Shown here: positions 8,968 through 18,730 of the stretch, piece by piece
How the letters are laid out: every line of letters starts with the position of its first letter
Numbering within the stretch: the first letter of the stretch is position 1
Made by a program: the position numbers and the translations under genes
Notes under the pieces: model-generated
What the model saw: only the letters and a program-made list of their open reading frames with translations
What the model was told of the DNA's origin: nothing
Database searches by the model: none
Source: Microbacterium flavescens
GTDB lineage: Bacteria; Actinomycetota; Actinomycetes; Actinomycetales; Microbacteriaceae
Reading direction: 5' to 3'
Assembly (NCBI RefSeq): GCF_018588945.1
Contig: NZ_JAFIWA010000010.1
Coordinates: 1 to 50,384 of the forward strand
DNA: 50,384 bases

Positions 8968-9414
8968 GTGACGCGCACCTACACCCCCAAGACTGGCGAG
9001 ATCCAGCGGGATTGGCTGATCATCGACGCGACTGACGTCGTCCTCGGCCGCCTCGCCTCGCACGCCGCTCGCCTCCTTCGCGGCAAGCACAAGCCCACGT
9101 TCGCGAACCACGTCGACACCGGCGACTTCGTCATCATCATCAACGCCGAGAAGGTGGCCCTCACCGGCCAGAAGCTCGAGAAGAAGAAGGCGTACCGCCA
9201 CTCCGGCTACCCGGGCGGTCTGTCGTCTGTCACGTACGACGAGCTCCTCACCAAGAACCCGGAGCGCGCCGTCGAGAAGGCGATCCGCGGCATGCTGCCG
9301 AAGAACAGCCTCGGCGCGCAGCAGCTGCGCAAGCTGAAGGTCTACCGCGGTGCCGAGCACCCGCACTCGGCTCAGCAGCCCAAGACGTACACCCTCGACC
9401 AGGTCGCCCAGTAA
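8968..9414 (+). CDS. rplM: 50S ribosomal protein L13
   Basis: 148 residues, full length for L13. Family signatures include [19 protein letters not shown] at the N-terminus, [28 protein letters not shown] and the C-terminal [19 protein letters not shown]13 is an early assembly protein of the large subunit. GTG 8968 is the only start that keeps the conserved N-terminus. rpsI follows after 26 bases, the standard L13-S9 pair. Confidence 0.98.
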   Translation: MTRTYTPKTGEIQRDWLIIDATDVVLGRLASHAARLLRGKHKPTFANHVDTGDFVIIINAEKVALTGQKLEKKKAYRHSGYPGGLSSVTYDELLTKNPERAVEKAIRGMLPKNSLGAQQLRKLKVYRGAEHPHSAQQPKTYTLDQVAQ

Positions 9415-9440
9415 GCACCGCAGAGACTAAGGACACACTC

Positions 9441-9917
9441 GTGGCGAACATCGAAGAACCCACCAGCTACTCGACCGAGACCCAGGTCGACGAGACCGCG
9501 ACCGCAGCAGCCGAGCGCCCCGTGCTCTCGGTTCCCGGCGCAGCCGTCGGACGCCGCAAGCAGGCCATCGCCCGCGTGCGCCTCATCCCGGGCTCGGGCG
9601 TCATCACCGTCAACGGACGCGAGTTCGAGGACTACTTCCCGAACAAGCTGCACCAGCAGCTGATCACCGACCCGTTCACGGTGCTCAACCTCACCGGCGC
9701 GTACGACGTCATCGTCCGCATCTCGGGCGGCGGCCCCTCGGGCCAGGCCGGCGCGCTGCGCCTCGGCATCGCCCGTGCGCTGAACGAGATCGACTCCGAG
9801 AACAACCGCCCGACCCTCAAGAAGGCCGGCTTCCTCTCGCGCGACGCCCGCGTCATCGAGCGCAAGAAGGCCGGTCTCAAGAAGGCCCGCAAGGCGCCTC
9901 AGTACTCGAAGCGCTGA
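9441..9917 (+). CDS. rpsI: 30S ribosomal protein S9
   Basis: 158 residues. The first 30 or so are an acidic, Thr-rich extension common in actinobacterial S9. The conserved body runs from [13 protein letters not shown] through [11 protein letters not shown] and [19 protein letters not shown] to the C-terminal YSKR, whose Lys-Arg tail contacts tRNA in the P site. GTG 9441 is preceded by AAGGA. Co-transcribed with rplM; glmM starts 16 bases downstream. Confidence 0.98.
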   Translation: MANIEEPTSYSTETQVDETATAAAERPVLSVPGAAVGRRKQAIARVRLIPGSGVITVNGREFEDYFPNKLHQQLITDPFTVLNLTGAYDVIVRISGGGPSGQAGALRLGIARALNEIDSENNRPTLKKAGFLSRDARVIERKKAGLKKARKAPQYSKR

Positions 9918-9933
9918 TCGGCTCCTGCTCCGT

Positions 9934-11292
9934 ATGCCGATCTTTGGCACGGACGGGGTGAGGGGGCTGGCCAACGGCCCCCTCACCGCCGATCTCGCAC
10001 TGTCCCTGGCCCAGGCGACCGCTGTCGTCCTGGGCCAGGGCCGTTCCGCCGACGCGCGCCGCGCGGCGGGCAAGCGCATCACGGCCGTGGTCGCGCGCGA
10101 CCCCCGCGTGTCGGGTGAGTTCCTCTCCGCCGCTGTCGAGGCAGGCCTCGCCTCCTCGGGCGTCGACGTCTACGACGCCGGCGTGCTGCCCACCCCGGCG
10201 ACCGCGTTCCTCATCGCCGACATCGACGCCGACTTCGGCGTCATGGTCTCGGCGTCCCACAATCCGGCGCCCGACAACGGCATCAAGATCTTCGCGCGCG
10301 GCGGCGTGAAGCTCCCCGACGTGGTCGAGGAGCGCATCGAGCACGCCATGGCCGGCCAGAAGCTGCAGCCCACCGGCGCCGCGGTCGGCCGCATCCGCCG
10401 CTTCGCCGACGCCGAGGACCGCTACGTCGTGCACCTCCTCGGATCGCTCCCGCACCGCCTCGAAGGCATCCACGTCGTCCTCGACTGCGCGCACGGCGCG
10501 GCCTCGGGCGTCTCACCCGAGACGTTCCGCGACGCCGGCGCCCAGGTCACCGTCATCGGCGCCGACCCCGACGGACTGAACATCAACGACGGCGTCGGGT
10601 CGACGCACCTCGACAAGCTCGCCGAGGCCGTCCTCGCGCACGGCGCCGACGTCGGGATCGCCCACGACGGCGACGCCGACCGATGCCTCGCCGTCGACGC
10701 CGACGGACGCATCGTCGACGGCGACCAGATCATGGCGATCCTCGCCGTGGCGATGAAGGACCGCGGCACGCTCGTGGACGACACGCTCGTCGCCACCGTG
10801 ATGAGCAACCTCGGGCTGCACCGTGCCATGGCCGACCACGGCATCCGCGTGGAGCAGACCGCCGTCGGCGACCGCTACGTCCTCGAGCGCATGAACGAGG
10901 GCGGCTTCTCGCTCGGCGGCGAGCAGTCCGGGCACGTGATCATGAGCGAGTTCGCCACGACCGGCGACGGGCTGCTGACGGGTCTTCACCTCCTCGCCGA
11001 GATGGCGCGGCAGAAGAAGACGCTCGCCGAGCTCGCCTCGATCATGACCGTCTACCCGCAGGTGCTCGTCAACGTCAAAGGCGTCGACCGCTCGCGTGCC
11101 AACAGCGACGAGGGCGTGTCGGCTGCCGTGGCGCAGGCCGCCGCCGAGCTCGGCGACTCCGGTCGCGTGCTGCTGCGCCCGTCGGGCACCGAGCAGCTCG
11201 TGCGGGTGATGGTGGAAGCTGCCTCCGCCGAAGACGCCAGCGCGCACGCCGAGCGCCTGGCCGAGGTCGTCCGCGAGCGCCTCTCGCTCTGA
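9934..11292 (+). CDS. glmM: Phosphoglucosamine mutase
   Basis: 452 residues, normal family length. GlmM converts glucosamine-6-phosphate to glucosamine-1-phosphate for UDP-GlcNAc. The phosphoserine loop SASHNP has Ser108 as the phosphorylated residue; the metal loop DGDADR carries Asp245, Asp247 and Asp249; the sugar loop GGEQSGH and the phosphate loop RPSGTE are also clear. It follows rpsI by 16 bases, so it is probably read from the ribosomal promoter. Its pathway partner glmS lies 4 kb downstream. Confidence 0.97.
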   Translation: MPIFGTDGVRGLANGPLTADLALSLAQATAVVLGQGRSADARRAAGKRITAVVARDPRVSGEFLSAAVEAGLASSGVDVYDAGVLPTPATAFLIADIDADFGVMVSASHNPAPDNGIKIFARGGVKLPDVVEERIEHAMAGQKLQPTGAAVGRIRRFADAEDRYVVHLLGSLPHRLEGIHVVLDCAHGAASGVSPETFRDAGAQVTVIGADPDGLNINDGVGSTHLDKLAEAVLAHGADVGIAHDGDADRCLAVDADGRIVDGDQIMAILAVAMKDRGTLVDDTLVATVMSNLGLHRAMADHGIRVEQTAVGDRYVLERMNEGGFSLGGEQSGHVIMSEFATTGDGLLTGLHLLAEMARQKKTLAELASIMTVYPQVLVNVKGVDRSRANSDEGVSAAVAQAAAELGDSGRVLLRPSGTEQLVRVMVEAASAEDASAHAERLAEVVRERLSL

Positions 11293-11303
11293 CCCCTGTC
11301 GAT

Positions 11304-11334
11304 GAAGCCCCGCCTCCCACCGAGGTGAGGCTTC
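11304..11334. terminator. Convergent hairpin between glmM and the Ppx/GppA gene
   Basis: Inverted repeat with 13-nt arms (GAAGCCCCGCCTC and GAGGTGAGGCTTC) around a 5-nt loop. The two mismatches become G-U pairs when read from the minus strand, so it fits best as a terminator for the minus-strand gene but may serve both. Confidence 0.6.
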
Positions 11335-11357
11335 GTCGTATCCGCCCGCGGCGCCGG

Positions 11358-12302
11358 TCAGGGCGCGGGTGTGCTCCAGGACAGCGACTCGATGTAGCGC
11401 AGCAGGACGCCCTCGCGCAGGGCCCACGGCGACACCTCGAGCTCGTCGATGCCCAGCGAGCGCATCGCCTCGTGGAGCACGACCGCCCCCGCGACGATCT
11501 GGAAGGTGCGGTCGGGGGTGATGCCGGGCAGCTCCTGGCGTGCCGACGCGGGGATCTTCGCCAGGCGCGGGATCCACGAGCCAAGAGCCGCGCGGGGGAG
11601 CAGCATCCGCTCGATTCCCGACCACCCGGGGACCGGATAGCCGACGAGCTTGGCGAGGGACCGGATCGCCTTCGACGAGCCGACGACGTGATCGGGGCGC
11701 GCGAGCCGGCCGAACGTCTCGGCCACGGGTGCGAGGGTCGCGCGGGCGTGTTCGCGGAGGCGGTCGACCGCGTCGTCGCCCGGCGGGTCCTGCGGCAGGA
11801 ACTCCACGGTCATGCGTCCGGCGCCGAGGGGGACGGATGCCGCGGCCTCGGGCAGCTCGTCGGGACCGGCCGCGAACTCGAGCGAGCCGCCTCCGATGTC
11901 GAAGAGCAGGATCTGCCCGGCCGCCCAGCCGAACCAGCGGCGGACGGCGAGGAACGTGTACCGCGCCTCGGTCTCACCGCCGAGCACCTGCAGCGGCTGT
12001 CCGAGCGCCTCCTCGATGAGGGCGATCACCGCCGGCCCGTTGGCAGCCTCGCGGACGGCGGACGTCGCCGTCGCGAGCAGTTCGTCGACGTTCTCGGATG
12101 CCGCGACCCGGCGTGCGTCGGCCACCGCCGCCACGAGCGCGTCCACGCCCTCCGACGTGATCTCTCCATCGGGGCCCAGGTAGCGCATGAGGCGCAGGAC
12201 GGTCCGCCGGCTCGTCGTCGCGAGCGGACGCCCGCCCGGGCGGACATCGGCGACGAGCAGATGGACGGTGTTCGAACCGATGTCGAGGACTCCCAGGCGC
12301 AC
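11358..12302 (-). CDS. Ppx/GppA-family phosphatase (exopolyphosphatase-like)
   Basis: 314 residues from GTG 12302. N-terminal phosphate-1 motif GVLDIGSNTVHLL and the second nucleotide-fold motif FDIGGGSLEFA mark the ASKHA-fold Ppx/GppA family, which hydrolyses polyphosphate and/or pppGpp. The length is that of the short, single-module actinobacterial type, without the C-terminal HD domain. The frame is open further upstream, but the GTG sits 6 nt after TACTGT, the leaderless pattern repeated across this window. Polyphosphate versus pppGpp preference cannot be read from the sequence. Confidence 0.88.
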   Translation of the reverse strand: MRLGVLDIGSNTVHLLVADVRPGGRPLATTSRRTVLRLMRYLGPDGEITSEGVDALVAAVADARRVAASENVDELLATATSAVREAANGPAVIALIEEALGQPLQVLGGETEARYTFLAVRRWFGWAAGQILLFDIGGGSLEFAAGPDELPEAAASVPLGAGRMTVEFLPQDPPGDDAVDRLREHARATLAPVAETFGRLARPDHVVGSSKAIRSLAKLVGYPVPGWSGIERMLLPRAALGSWIPRLAKIPASARQELPGITPDRTFQIVAGAVVLHEAMRSLGIDELEVSPWALREGVLLRYIESLSWSTPAP

Positions 12303-12308
12303 GGGTCG

Positions 12309-12314
12309 ACAGTA
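12309..12314 (-). promoter_or_regulatory. -10 box TACTGT, leaderless start of the Ppx/GppA gene
   Basis: TACTGT read on the minus strand, six bases ahead of GTG 12302, so the transcript should begin at or very near the start codon. Confidence 0.5.
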
Positions 12315-12520
12315 CCGGTGCGGGTGGGTCGCCGTCGTGCATGCGCGCACGAGCATGAGCGCACGATGAGAACTCCGGACTTTCGCTAGGGAGTTCGGAA
12401 TCGCCCGTCTAGCCTCGGCCCGAGGATGCCGATCCGGCATTCATCCCCCGCTCGCGGACGCCCCAGGGGCCCGTCCGCAGCACGGCGCTCGACGATGAGC
12501 GTCCACGTGAAGGAGAGAAC

Positions 12521-14122
12521 ATGAATCGATCCCGCATCACAGGGAGAGGCGGGCTGGCGCTCGCCGCCTCGGCGGCCACGGCGCTCGCGCTGGCCATCGC
12601 TCCGGCGTCGGCAGCGACGGCGGCGCCCGCGGCGAAGTGCGACAACCGCAACAACAACACGATCGCGAAGCTGCTCGAGTGCGTCTCGGCCGACGGCGCC
12701 ATGGAGCACCTCGAGGCGTTCCAGCAGATCGCGGAGGACAACGACGGGAACCGCGCCGTCGACACCTCCGGGTACGAGGCGAGCGTCGACTACGTCGTCG
12801 ACACGATGGAGGCGGCGGGCTGGGACGTGTCCATCGACGAGTTCGACTTCTTCGTCCCCGTGCCGACCGTGCACCAGCTCACGCCGCAGGACGTCAACCA
12901 CCCCGCCGGGTACTTCGTGGAGGGTTCGGCAGAGGGAACGGTGACGGGCAACGTCATTCCGGTCGACCTGGCTCTCGCGACCCCGGGCGGAGGCTCGAGC
13001 GGATGCGAGGCCGCCGACTTCAACCCGGCCCTGTTCACAGGCAGCAACGACATCGCGCTCATCCAGCGCGGCGCCTGCGAGTTCGGCATCAAGGCGCGCA
13101 ACGCGCAGAACGCCGGCGCCGAGGCCGTCATCATCTTCAACAACGGCACCGCGGGCAACGAGGGTCCCCTCACCAACGTCACGCTGATCGGTGCGAACCC
13201 GACTGCTCTCGACATCCCGGTGGTCAACACGTCCTTCGCCGCCGGCGGCGCGCTGGCTCAGCCCGGCTCCACGGCGACGGTCTCGATGTTCATCGAGAAC
13301 CACCCGCAGAAGAACGTCATCGCGGAACTGCCCGGCCGCAACGCCGACAACGTCGTGATGGCCGGCGCGCACCTCGACTCGGTGCCCGCAGGCCCCGGGA
13401 TCAACGACAACGGCTCGGGCTCGGCCGCCCTGCTCGAAGTCGCCGAGAGCATGAGGAAGGTCAAGCCGCAGAACACGGTGCGCTTCGCATGGTGGGCCGC
13501 GGAAGAGGTCGGCCTCGTCGGCTCGCAGGCCTACGTCGACGGCCTCAGCGACGCCGAGAAGGACCGCATCGCGCTGTACCTCAACTTCGACATGGTCGCT
13601 TCGCCGAACTACATCTTCATGGTGTACGACGGTGACGAGTCCACGTTCGAGGCGCCGGTCGTCGTGCCCGAGGGCTCCGTCGAGATCGAGGACCTCTTCG
13701 AGAGCTACTTCACGAGCGTCGGTGCTCCGTACGACGACGCTGAGTTCAGCGGACGCAGCGACTACGAGGCGTTCATCCTCGACGGCATCCCGGCGGGCGG
13801 TCTGTTCACGGGCGCCGAGGACGAGAAGACGGCCGAGCAGGCCGCGATCTGGGGCGGCATGGCGGGCGAGTGGCTCGACCCGTGCTACCACCAGGAGTGC
13901 GACGACATCGACAACGTCAGCCTCGACGCGCTCGAGACCAACGCCGATGCGATCGCCCTCGCGGTCCTCGTCTACGGCTACTCCACGGAGTCGGTCAACG
14001 GCGTTCCGGGCGTGAAGGTGCCGGGCGGTCTCAACCTGCCCGAGCCCGCCGGGCCCGAGGGCACGTGGGCCGGTGGCGGCGGTGGCCTCCACCCCGACCA
14101 CGGTCACCACTCGGCGAGCTGA
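12521..14122 (+). CDS. Secreted M28-family aminopeptidase with PA domain
   Basis: 533 residues. Signal peptide about 1-32 (ASA/TAA region). A protease-associated insert covers about 140-255 (IALIQRGACEFGIKARNAQNAGA...). The M28 catalytic domain has all five zinc ligands in order: His284 (GAHLDS), Asp296 (INDNGSG), Glu329 with catalytic Glu328 (AAEEVG), Asp357 (NFDM), His457 (DPCYH). Cys455 and Cys461 around that histidine fit the conserved disulfide. Closest in layout to the Streptomyces griseus-type aminopeptidase, which removes hydrophobic N-terminal residues. The C-terminal tail is Gly- and His-rich (GGGGGLHPDHGHH). Single gene, with AAGGAGAG ribosome site. Confidence 0.93.
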   Translation: MNRSRITGRGGLALAASAATALALAIAPASAATAAPAAKCDNRNNNTIAKLLECVSADGAMEHLEAFQQIAEDNDGNRAVDTSGYEASVDYVVDTMEAAGWDVSIDEFDFFVPVPTVHQLTPQDVNHPAGYFVEGSAEGTVTGNVIPVDLALATPGGGSSGCEAADFNPALFTGSNDIALIQRGACEFGIKARNAQNAGAEAVIIFNNGTAGNEGPLTNVTLIGANPTALDIPVVNTSFAAGGALAQPGSTATVSMFIENHPQKNVIAELPGRNADNVVMAGAHLDSVPAGPGINDNGSGSAALLEVAESMRKVKPQNTVRFAWWAAEEVGLVGSQAYVDGLSDAEKDRIALYLNFDMVASPNYIFMVYDGDESTFEAPVVVPEGSVEIEDLFESYFTSVGAPYDDAEFSGRSDYEAFILDGIPAGGLFTGAEDEKTAEQAAIWGGMAGEWLDPCYHQECDDIDNVSLDALETNADAIALAVLVYGYSTESVNGVPGVKVPGGLNLPEPAGPEGTWAGGGGGLHPDHGHHSAS

Positions 14123-14138
14123 CGTCGATCCATCACGC

Positions 14139-14172
14139 GACGGGCCCGTCCTCTTCGGAGGACGGGCCCGTC
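14139..14172 (+). terminator. Rho-independent-like terminator after the M28 peptidase
   Basis: 15-bp perfect stem (14139-14153 and 14158-14172) closed by a TTCG tetraloop; no T-run, as is usual in this window. Confidence 0.85.
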
Positions 14173-14224
14173 CCGTGTGCACAGGGCGTCCGGCCGCGTC
14201 GGCCGCGGCATCCGTCCCAGCCGT

Positions 14225-14230
14225 TACGAT
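14225..14230 (+). promoter_or_regulatory. -10 box TACGAT, leaderless start of coaA
   Basis: TACGAT then seven bases then ATG 14238. It overlaps the alternative ATG at 14229, which argues against that start. Confidence 0.5.
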
Positions 14231-14237
14231 GAGCGGG

Positions 14238-15188
14238 ATGTCCGCAGACGAAGCCACCCTCTCTCCGGCGCTGTCCCTCTACCGGGAGATCGGCCGTGCC
14301 GAGTGGGCGCGGTTGGCGGCGGGCATGGCGCAGCCGCTGTCCGAGACGGAGATCGTGCAGATCCGCGGACTCGGCGACCGCCTCGACATGGCCGAGGTGT
14401 CGCAGGTCTACCTGCCCCTGTCGCGCCTGCTGTCCCTCTACGCGAAGGCGACCAAGCGGCTCGGCGCCGAGACCGGCGCGTTCCTGCACGACGACGATTC
14501 GACGACCCCCTTCGTGGTGGCGGTCGCCGGCTCGGTAGCCGTCGGCAAGTCGACGATCGCCCGCCTCCTGCGGGAGCTGATGAGCCGCTGGCCCGACACG
14601 CCGCGCGTCGAGCTCGTCACGACCGACGGCTTCCTCTACCCGAACGCCGAGCTCGAGCGCCGAGGCATCATGGCGCGCAAGGGCTTCCCCGAGTCGTACG
14701 ACCGGCGGGCGCTGGTGTCGTTCCTCACCGAGGTGAAGAGCGGCGCGGCCGAGGTGCGGGCGCCGTTCTACTCGCACATGCGATACGACATCGTTCCGGA
14801 CGCCCACACGACGGTGCGTCGTCCCGACGTGGTGATCGTCGAGGGTCTCAACGTCCTCCAGCCGCCGCCCGCACCGCACGACGTCGCCGTGAGCGATCTC
14901 TTCGACTTCTCCGTCTACGTCGACGCCGATCCCGCCAACATCGCGCAGTGGTACGTCGAGCGGTTCATGGCGCTCCGGACCGGTGCGTTCGCGAACCCCA
15001 ACTCGTTCTTCAACGTCTTCTCCCATCTGAGCGACGACGAGGCGGTGCAGACGGCGCTCGGCTACTGGAACGACATCAACCTGCCCAACCTCATGGAGAA
15101 CGTGCTCCCCACCCGGGGCCGGGCCAGCCTCGTGCTGCAGAAGGCCGCCGACCACACCGTCGAGCGCGTGCTGCTGCGCAAGCTCTGA
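14238..15188 (+). CDS. coaA: Type I pantothenate kinase
   Basis: 316 residues, equal to the usual length. CoaA phosphorylates pantothenate, the first and rate-limiting step of CoA synthesis. Visible are the P-loop GSVAVGKST, the LVTTDGFLYPN segment, RKGFPESYD, VEGLNVLQ, and the C-terminal NLMENVLPTRGRA. Start at ATG 14238 is preferred because it follows TACGAT by seven bases; ATG 14229 would add three residues and overlap the promoter box. Neither start has a ribosome site. A promoter before glmS suggests coaA is its own transcription unit. Confidence 0.96.
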   Translation: MSADEATLSPALSLYREIGRAEWARLAAGMAQPLSETEIVQIRGLGDRLDMAEVSQVYLPLSRLLSLYAKATKRLGAETGAFLHDDDSTTPFVVAVAGSVAVGKSTIARLLRELMSRWPDTPRVELVTTDGFLYPNAELERRGIMARKGFPESYDRRALVSFLTEVKSGAAEVRAPFYSHMRYDIVPDAHTTVRRPDVVIVEGLNVLQPPPAPHDVAVSDLFDFSVYVDADPANIAQWYVERFMALRTGAFANPNSFFNVFSHLSDDEAVQTALGYWNDINLPNLMENVLPTRGRASLVLQKAADHTVERVLLRKL

Positions 15189-15277
15189 CTCCCGCGGCGC
15201 GCGGGGTCGCAGCATCCGATCCCGCCGCTGATCTGGGGTGATCGCTTTCGTTCAGACTCCTCGCATAAGCCTCCGCC

Positions 15278-15283
15278 TACCAT
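15278..15283 (+). promoter_or_regulatory. -10 box TACCAT, leaderless start of glmS
   Basis: TACCAT, seven bases, ATG 15291. The GGAGG just before ATG is too close to be a normal ribosome site. There is no room for a glmS ribozyme leader. Confidence 0.5.
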
Positions 15284-15290
15284 TGGAGGC

Positions 15291-17141
15291 ATGTGTGGAA
15301 TCGTCGGATACGTGGGCCCGCGCCCGAGCCAGTCCATCCTGCTCGCCGGCCTCGCCCGCCTGGAGTACCGCGGCTACGACTCGGCCGGCGTCGCCGTGAT
15401 CGACGCGGATGGCGACCTCGGCATGCGCAAGCGCGCCGGCAAGCTGAGCATCCTGCGCGACGACCTGACCGCGGTCCCGCTCGCCGACGGCACGACCGGC
15501 ATCGGGCACACCCGCTGGGCCACCCACGGCGGCCCCACTGACGACAACGCGCACCCGCACCTGGCCGATGACGACAAGCTCGCCGTGATCCACAACGGCA
15601 TCATCGAGAACTTCTCCGAGCTCAAGGGCGAGCTCCTCGCGGAGGGCTACGCGTTCCGCAGCGAGACCGACACCGAGGTCGCCGCCGTGCTGCTCGGCCG
15701 CGAGTACCGCCGCACAGGCGACCTCGTCACGGCGTTCCGCGCGGTCGTCTCGCGCCTCGAGGGTGCGTTCACGCTGCTCGCGATGCATAAGGATCAGCCG
15801 GGCCTCGTCGTCGGCGCCCGCCGCAACTCCCCGCTCGTCATCGGTCTTGGCGAGGGCGAGAACTTCCTCGGCTCCGACGTCGCCGCCTTCGTCGAGCACA
15901 CGCGCAACGCCCTTGCGATCGGCCAGGACCAGATCGTGGCCATCACCCCCGGCGGCGTCGAGGTCACCGACTTCGACGGCAACGCGGTCGAGGTCGAGCC
16001 GTTCGAGGTCACCTGGGACGCCTCCGCCGCTGACAAGGGCGGCTGGTCGTCGTTCATGGCCAAGGAGGTCTCGGAAGAGCCCGAGGCCGTCGCCAACACC
16101 CTGCGCGGGCGCCTGCGCGACGGCGAGGTCGTCATCCCCGAGCTCGACGGTCTCGACGAGCTGTTCTCGGGCATCTCCCGCATCATCGTCATCGCGTGCG
16201 GCACCGCCGCGTACGCCGGACAGGTCGGCAAGTACGCCATCGAGCAGTGGACCCGCGTCCCCGTCGACGTCGAGCTCGCCCACGAGTTCCGCTACCGCGA
16301 CCCGGTGATCGGGCCCGACACCCTCGTCGTCTCGATCAGCCAGTCCGGCGAGACCATGGACACCCTGATGGCCGTCAAGTACGCACGCGAGCACGGTGCC
16401 AAGACGCTGTCCATCTGCAACACGCAAGGCGCGACCATCCCCCGCGAGTCCGACGCCATCGTCTACACCCACGCCGGACCCGAGGTCGCCGTGGCGTCGA
16501 CGAAGGCGTTCGTGGCCCAGATCACCGCGCTCTACCTGATGGGCCTGCACATCGGCCGCATCCGCGGCGTCGTCTCGCCGGCGGACGCCGCCGCCCACGT
16601 CGCCGAACTCGAGGCGATCCCCGCCAAGATCTCGCAGATCCTCGAGCGGGAGCAGCCCCGCATCGAGCAGTTCGCCCATTGGATGGCAGACACGCGCTCG
16701 GTGCTCTTCCTCGGTCGCCACGTCGGGTACCCGATCGCGCTCGAGGGCGCGCTCAAGCTCAAGGAGCTCGCGTACATCCACGCCGAGGGCTTCGCCGCCG
16801 GCGAGCTCAAGCACGGTCCGATCGCCCTCATCGAGCCCGGCCAGCCCGTGTTCGTGATCGTGCCGTCGCCGCGCAAGTCGGCCGAGATGCACAAGAAGGT
16901 CGTCTCGAGCATCGAGGAGATCCGCGCGCGCGGCGCTCGCGTCATCGCGATCGCCGAAGAGGGCGACGCCGCCGTCCTGCCCAAGGCCGACGAGGTGCTG
17001 CGCATCCCGCTGGCCGGCCCGCTGTTCGAGCCCCTGCTGGCGGTCGTTCCCCTGCACATCTTCGCGATGGGCCTGGCGACCGCCAAGGGCCTCGACGTCG
17101 ACCAGCCCCGCAACCTCGCGAAGTCGGTCACGGTCGAGTAG
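15291..17141 (+). CDS. glmS: Glutamine-fructose-6-phosphate aminotransferase (isomerising)
   Basis: 616 residues, complete. Makes glucosamine-6-phosphate from fructose-6-phosphate and glutamine, the entry to UDP-GlcNAc and peptidoglycan. The N-terminal Ntn glutaminase domain starts MCGIVGYVG, with Cys2 as nucleophile after Met removal, and contains GHTRWATHG and HNGIIEN. Two SIS isomerase domains follow (SQSGETMDTL; SEM-type RKSAEMHKK replaced region near 530), ending in the conserved KSVTVE. GlmM, the next enzyme, is nearby. acpS starts 75 bases downstream behind its own TAGGGT box, so coupling is possible but not tight. Confidence 0.98.
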   Translation: MCGIVGYVGPRPSQSILLAGLARLEYRGYDSAGVAVIDADGDLGMRKRAGKLSILRDDLTAVPLADGTTGIGHTRWATHGGPTDDNAHPHLADDDKLAVIHNGIIENFSELKGELLAEGYAFRSETDTEVAAVLLGREYRRTGDLVTAFRAVVSRLEGAFTLLAMHKDQPGLVVGARRNSPLVIGLGEGENFLGSDVAAFVEHTRNALAIGQDQIVAITPGGVEVTDFDGNAVEVEPFEVTWDASAADKGGWSSFMAKEVSEEPEAVANTLRGRLRDGEVVIPELDGLDELFSGISRIIVIACGTAAYAGQVGKYAIEQWTRVPVDVELAHEFRYRDPVIGPDTLVVSISQSGETMDTLMAVKYAREHGAKTLSICNTQGATIPRESDAIVYTHAGPEVAVASTKAFVAQITALYLMGLHIGRIRGVVSPADAAAHVAELEAIPAKISQILEREQPRIEQFAHWMADTRSVLFLGRHVGYPIALEGALKLKELAYIHAEGFAAGELKHGPIALIEPGQPVFVIVPSPRKSAEMHKKVVSSIEEIRARGARVIAIAEEGDAAVLPKADEVLRIPLAGPLFEPLLAVVPLHIFAMGLATAKGLDVDQPRNLAKSVTVE

Positions 17142-17173
17142 GAGGCGCCGCGAGGCGTCCGCGCGCACCGCGA

Positions 17174-17179
17174 TAGGGT
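17174..17179 (+). promoter_or_regulatory. Candidate -10 box ahead of the acpS-alr-tsaE run
   Basis: TAGGGT 38 bases before the acpS GTG; the short leader would carry the GGGAGA ribosome site. Confidence 0.35.
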
Positions 17180-17216
17180 GACGGATGCCGCGACCGCGGC
17201 GTGACGGGAGAGTTTC

Positions 17217-17609
17217 GTGATCGTCGGGATCGGCGTCGACCTGGTCGACATCGCCCGCTTCGAGCGCACGCTGGAGCGGACTCCGCGGCTCGTGGAGCGA
17301 CTGTTCTCGGTGAAGGAGCGCGAGCTCAAGCCCCGCTCGCTCGCCGCCCGGTATGCCGCGAAGGAGGCGCTCATCAAGGCCCTCGGCGGCTCGGACGGCG
17401 TGCACTGGACCGAGATCGAGATCACGCCCGAGGCGTCCGGCCGGCCGTGGTTCACGCTGAGCGGCACGACGGCGGAGGCCGTCGCCGACCGGGGCATCAC
17501 GGCGCTGCACCTGACGATGTCGCACGACGCCGGGTTCGCGATCGCCTACGTGATGGCGGAGTCGTCGGGCACGGGGGAGTCGTCGGGCATGGGGGAGGAG
17601 GCGCGATGA
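17217..17609 (+). CDS. acpS: Holo-[acyl-carrier-protein] synthase
   Basis: 130 residues. Transfers phosphopantetheine from CoA to the serine of acyl carrier protein. N-terminal GIGVDLVDIARFE holds the metal-binding Asp, and RYAAKEALIKALG holds the metal-binding Glu, both family signatures. The C-terminal 18 residues are a low-complexity tail with a repeated SSG(T/M)GE unit, encoded by a 15-bp near-duplication, and are not part of the fold. GTG 17217 has GGGAGA upstream. The stop overlaps the alr start by 4 bases. Confidence 0.94.
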   Translation: MIVGIGVDLVDIARFERTLERTPRLVERLFSVKERELKPRSLAARYAAKEALIKALGGSDGVHWTEIEITPEASGRPWFTLSGTTAEAVADRGITALHLTMSHDAGFAIAYVMAESSGTGESSGMGEEAR

Positions 17610-18730
17610 CCAGGCTTCCCGCGGGCGTACTGCGCGAGGCGACCATCGACGTCGGCGCGATCGAAGACAACGTGCGCCATCTGCGCCGGCTGACCGAGTC
17701 CGAGATCATCGCGGTCGTGAAGGCCGACGGGTACGGTCACGGCGCCGTGCGCTCGGCGGTGGCCGCCCTCGCGGGGGGCGCGACCCGGCTCGGCGTCGCC
17801 GACATCGCCGAGGCGATCGCTCTGCGCCGCGCCGGCATCGACGCGCCGATCGTCGCCTGGCTGCACGCCCCCGGCACGTCGTTCGCCGAAGCGGCCTCGC
17901 TCGGCATCGAGCTCGGCATCTCGAGCTTCGAGCAGCTGCTCGCGGCGGCGGCCGCGGCATCCGCTGATCGTCCCGTGGCTGTGCACCTCAAGCTCGAGAC
18001 CGGGCTCTCCCGCAACGGCATCGCCCCGAGCGATCAGCGCATCGTGTTCGCCGAGGCGGCACGGCTCGAGCGCATCGGCCGGCTGCGCGTCGTGGCGCTC
18101 TTCAGCCATCTCTCCAACGCTTCTGCAGACGACGATCGCGCGGCGCTGCGCGCCTTCGAGGACGGCGTGGCCCTGGCGGCGTCGCTCGGGCTCGCACCCC
18201 GGCTGCGCCACCTGGCCGCGACCCACGCCGCGATCGACCTGCCCGAGACGCGGCTCGGGTGCGTCCGCATCGGGATCGGCATGTACGGCCTCTCGCCGTT
18301 CGACGGCCGCAGCTCCGCCGACCTCGGACTGCGGCCCGCCATGACGCTGCGCGGCGCCGTCGCGGCCGTGCGTCGCGTGCCGGCGGGCACGGGCGTCTCG
18401 TACGGCTACGACTTCCGCGCCCCGCGTGACACGACCCTCGCGCTCGTGCCCCTCGGGTACGCCGACGGCGTCCCGCGCCAGGCGTCCGGGGCAGGACCCG
18501 TGACCATCGGCGGACGCCGCTTCGAGGTCGCGGGCCGCATCGCGATGGACCAGTTCGTCGTCGACGTCAGCGACAGCCCGGTGTCGGTGGGCGACGAGGT
18601 CGTGCTCTTCGGCGACCCCACGCTGGGTGCTCCCGCCGCCGACGACTGGGCGGCCGCGGCGGGCACGATCAACTACGAGATCGTCACGCGGATCGGTCCG
18701 CGGGTCATGCGTCGCCAGGTCTCCGCGTGA
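17606..18730 (+). CDS. alr: Alanine racemase
   Basis: 374 residues. PLP enzyme that makes D-alanine for peptidoglycan. PLP-binding Lys39 lies in VVKADGYGHG, and the catalytic tyrosine is Tyr266 in GVSYGYDF. The beta-barrel end contains GYADGVPR and IAMDQ. Start at ATG 17606 has GGGGAGGAGG upstream and overlaps acpS (ATGA). The stop overlaps tsaE (GTGA), so acpS-alr-tsaE is one translationally coupled unit. Confidence 0.96.
   Translation: MTRLPAGVLREATIDVGAIEDNVRHLRRLTESEIIAVVKADGYGHGAVRSAVAALAGGATRLGVADIAEAIALRRAGIDAPIVAWLHAPGTSFAEAASLGIELGISSFEQLLAAAAAASADRPVAVHLKLETGLSRNGIAPSDQRIVFAEAARLERIGRLRVVALFSHLSNASADDDRAALRAFEDGVALAASLGLAPRLRHLAATHAAIDLPETRLGCVRIGIGMYGLSPFDGRSSADLGLRPAMTLRGAVAAVRRVPAGTGVSYGYDFRAPRDTTLALVPLGYADGVPRQASGAGPVTIGGRRFEVAGRIAMDQFVVDVSDSPVSVGDEVVLFGDPTLGAPAADDWAAAAGTINYEIVTRIGPRVMRRQVSA

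Noticed and set aside
15189..15290. glmS ribozyme or riboswitch upstream of glmS.
   Set aside because: Only about 100 bases are available, with a TACCAT box seven bases before ATG; no ribozyme core is visible.
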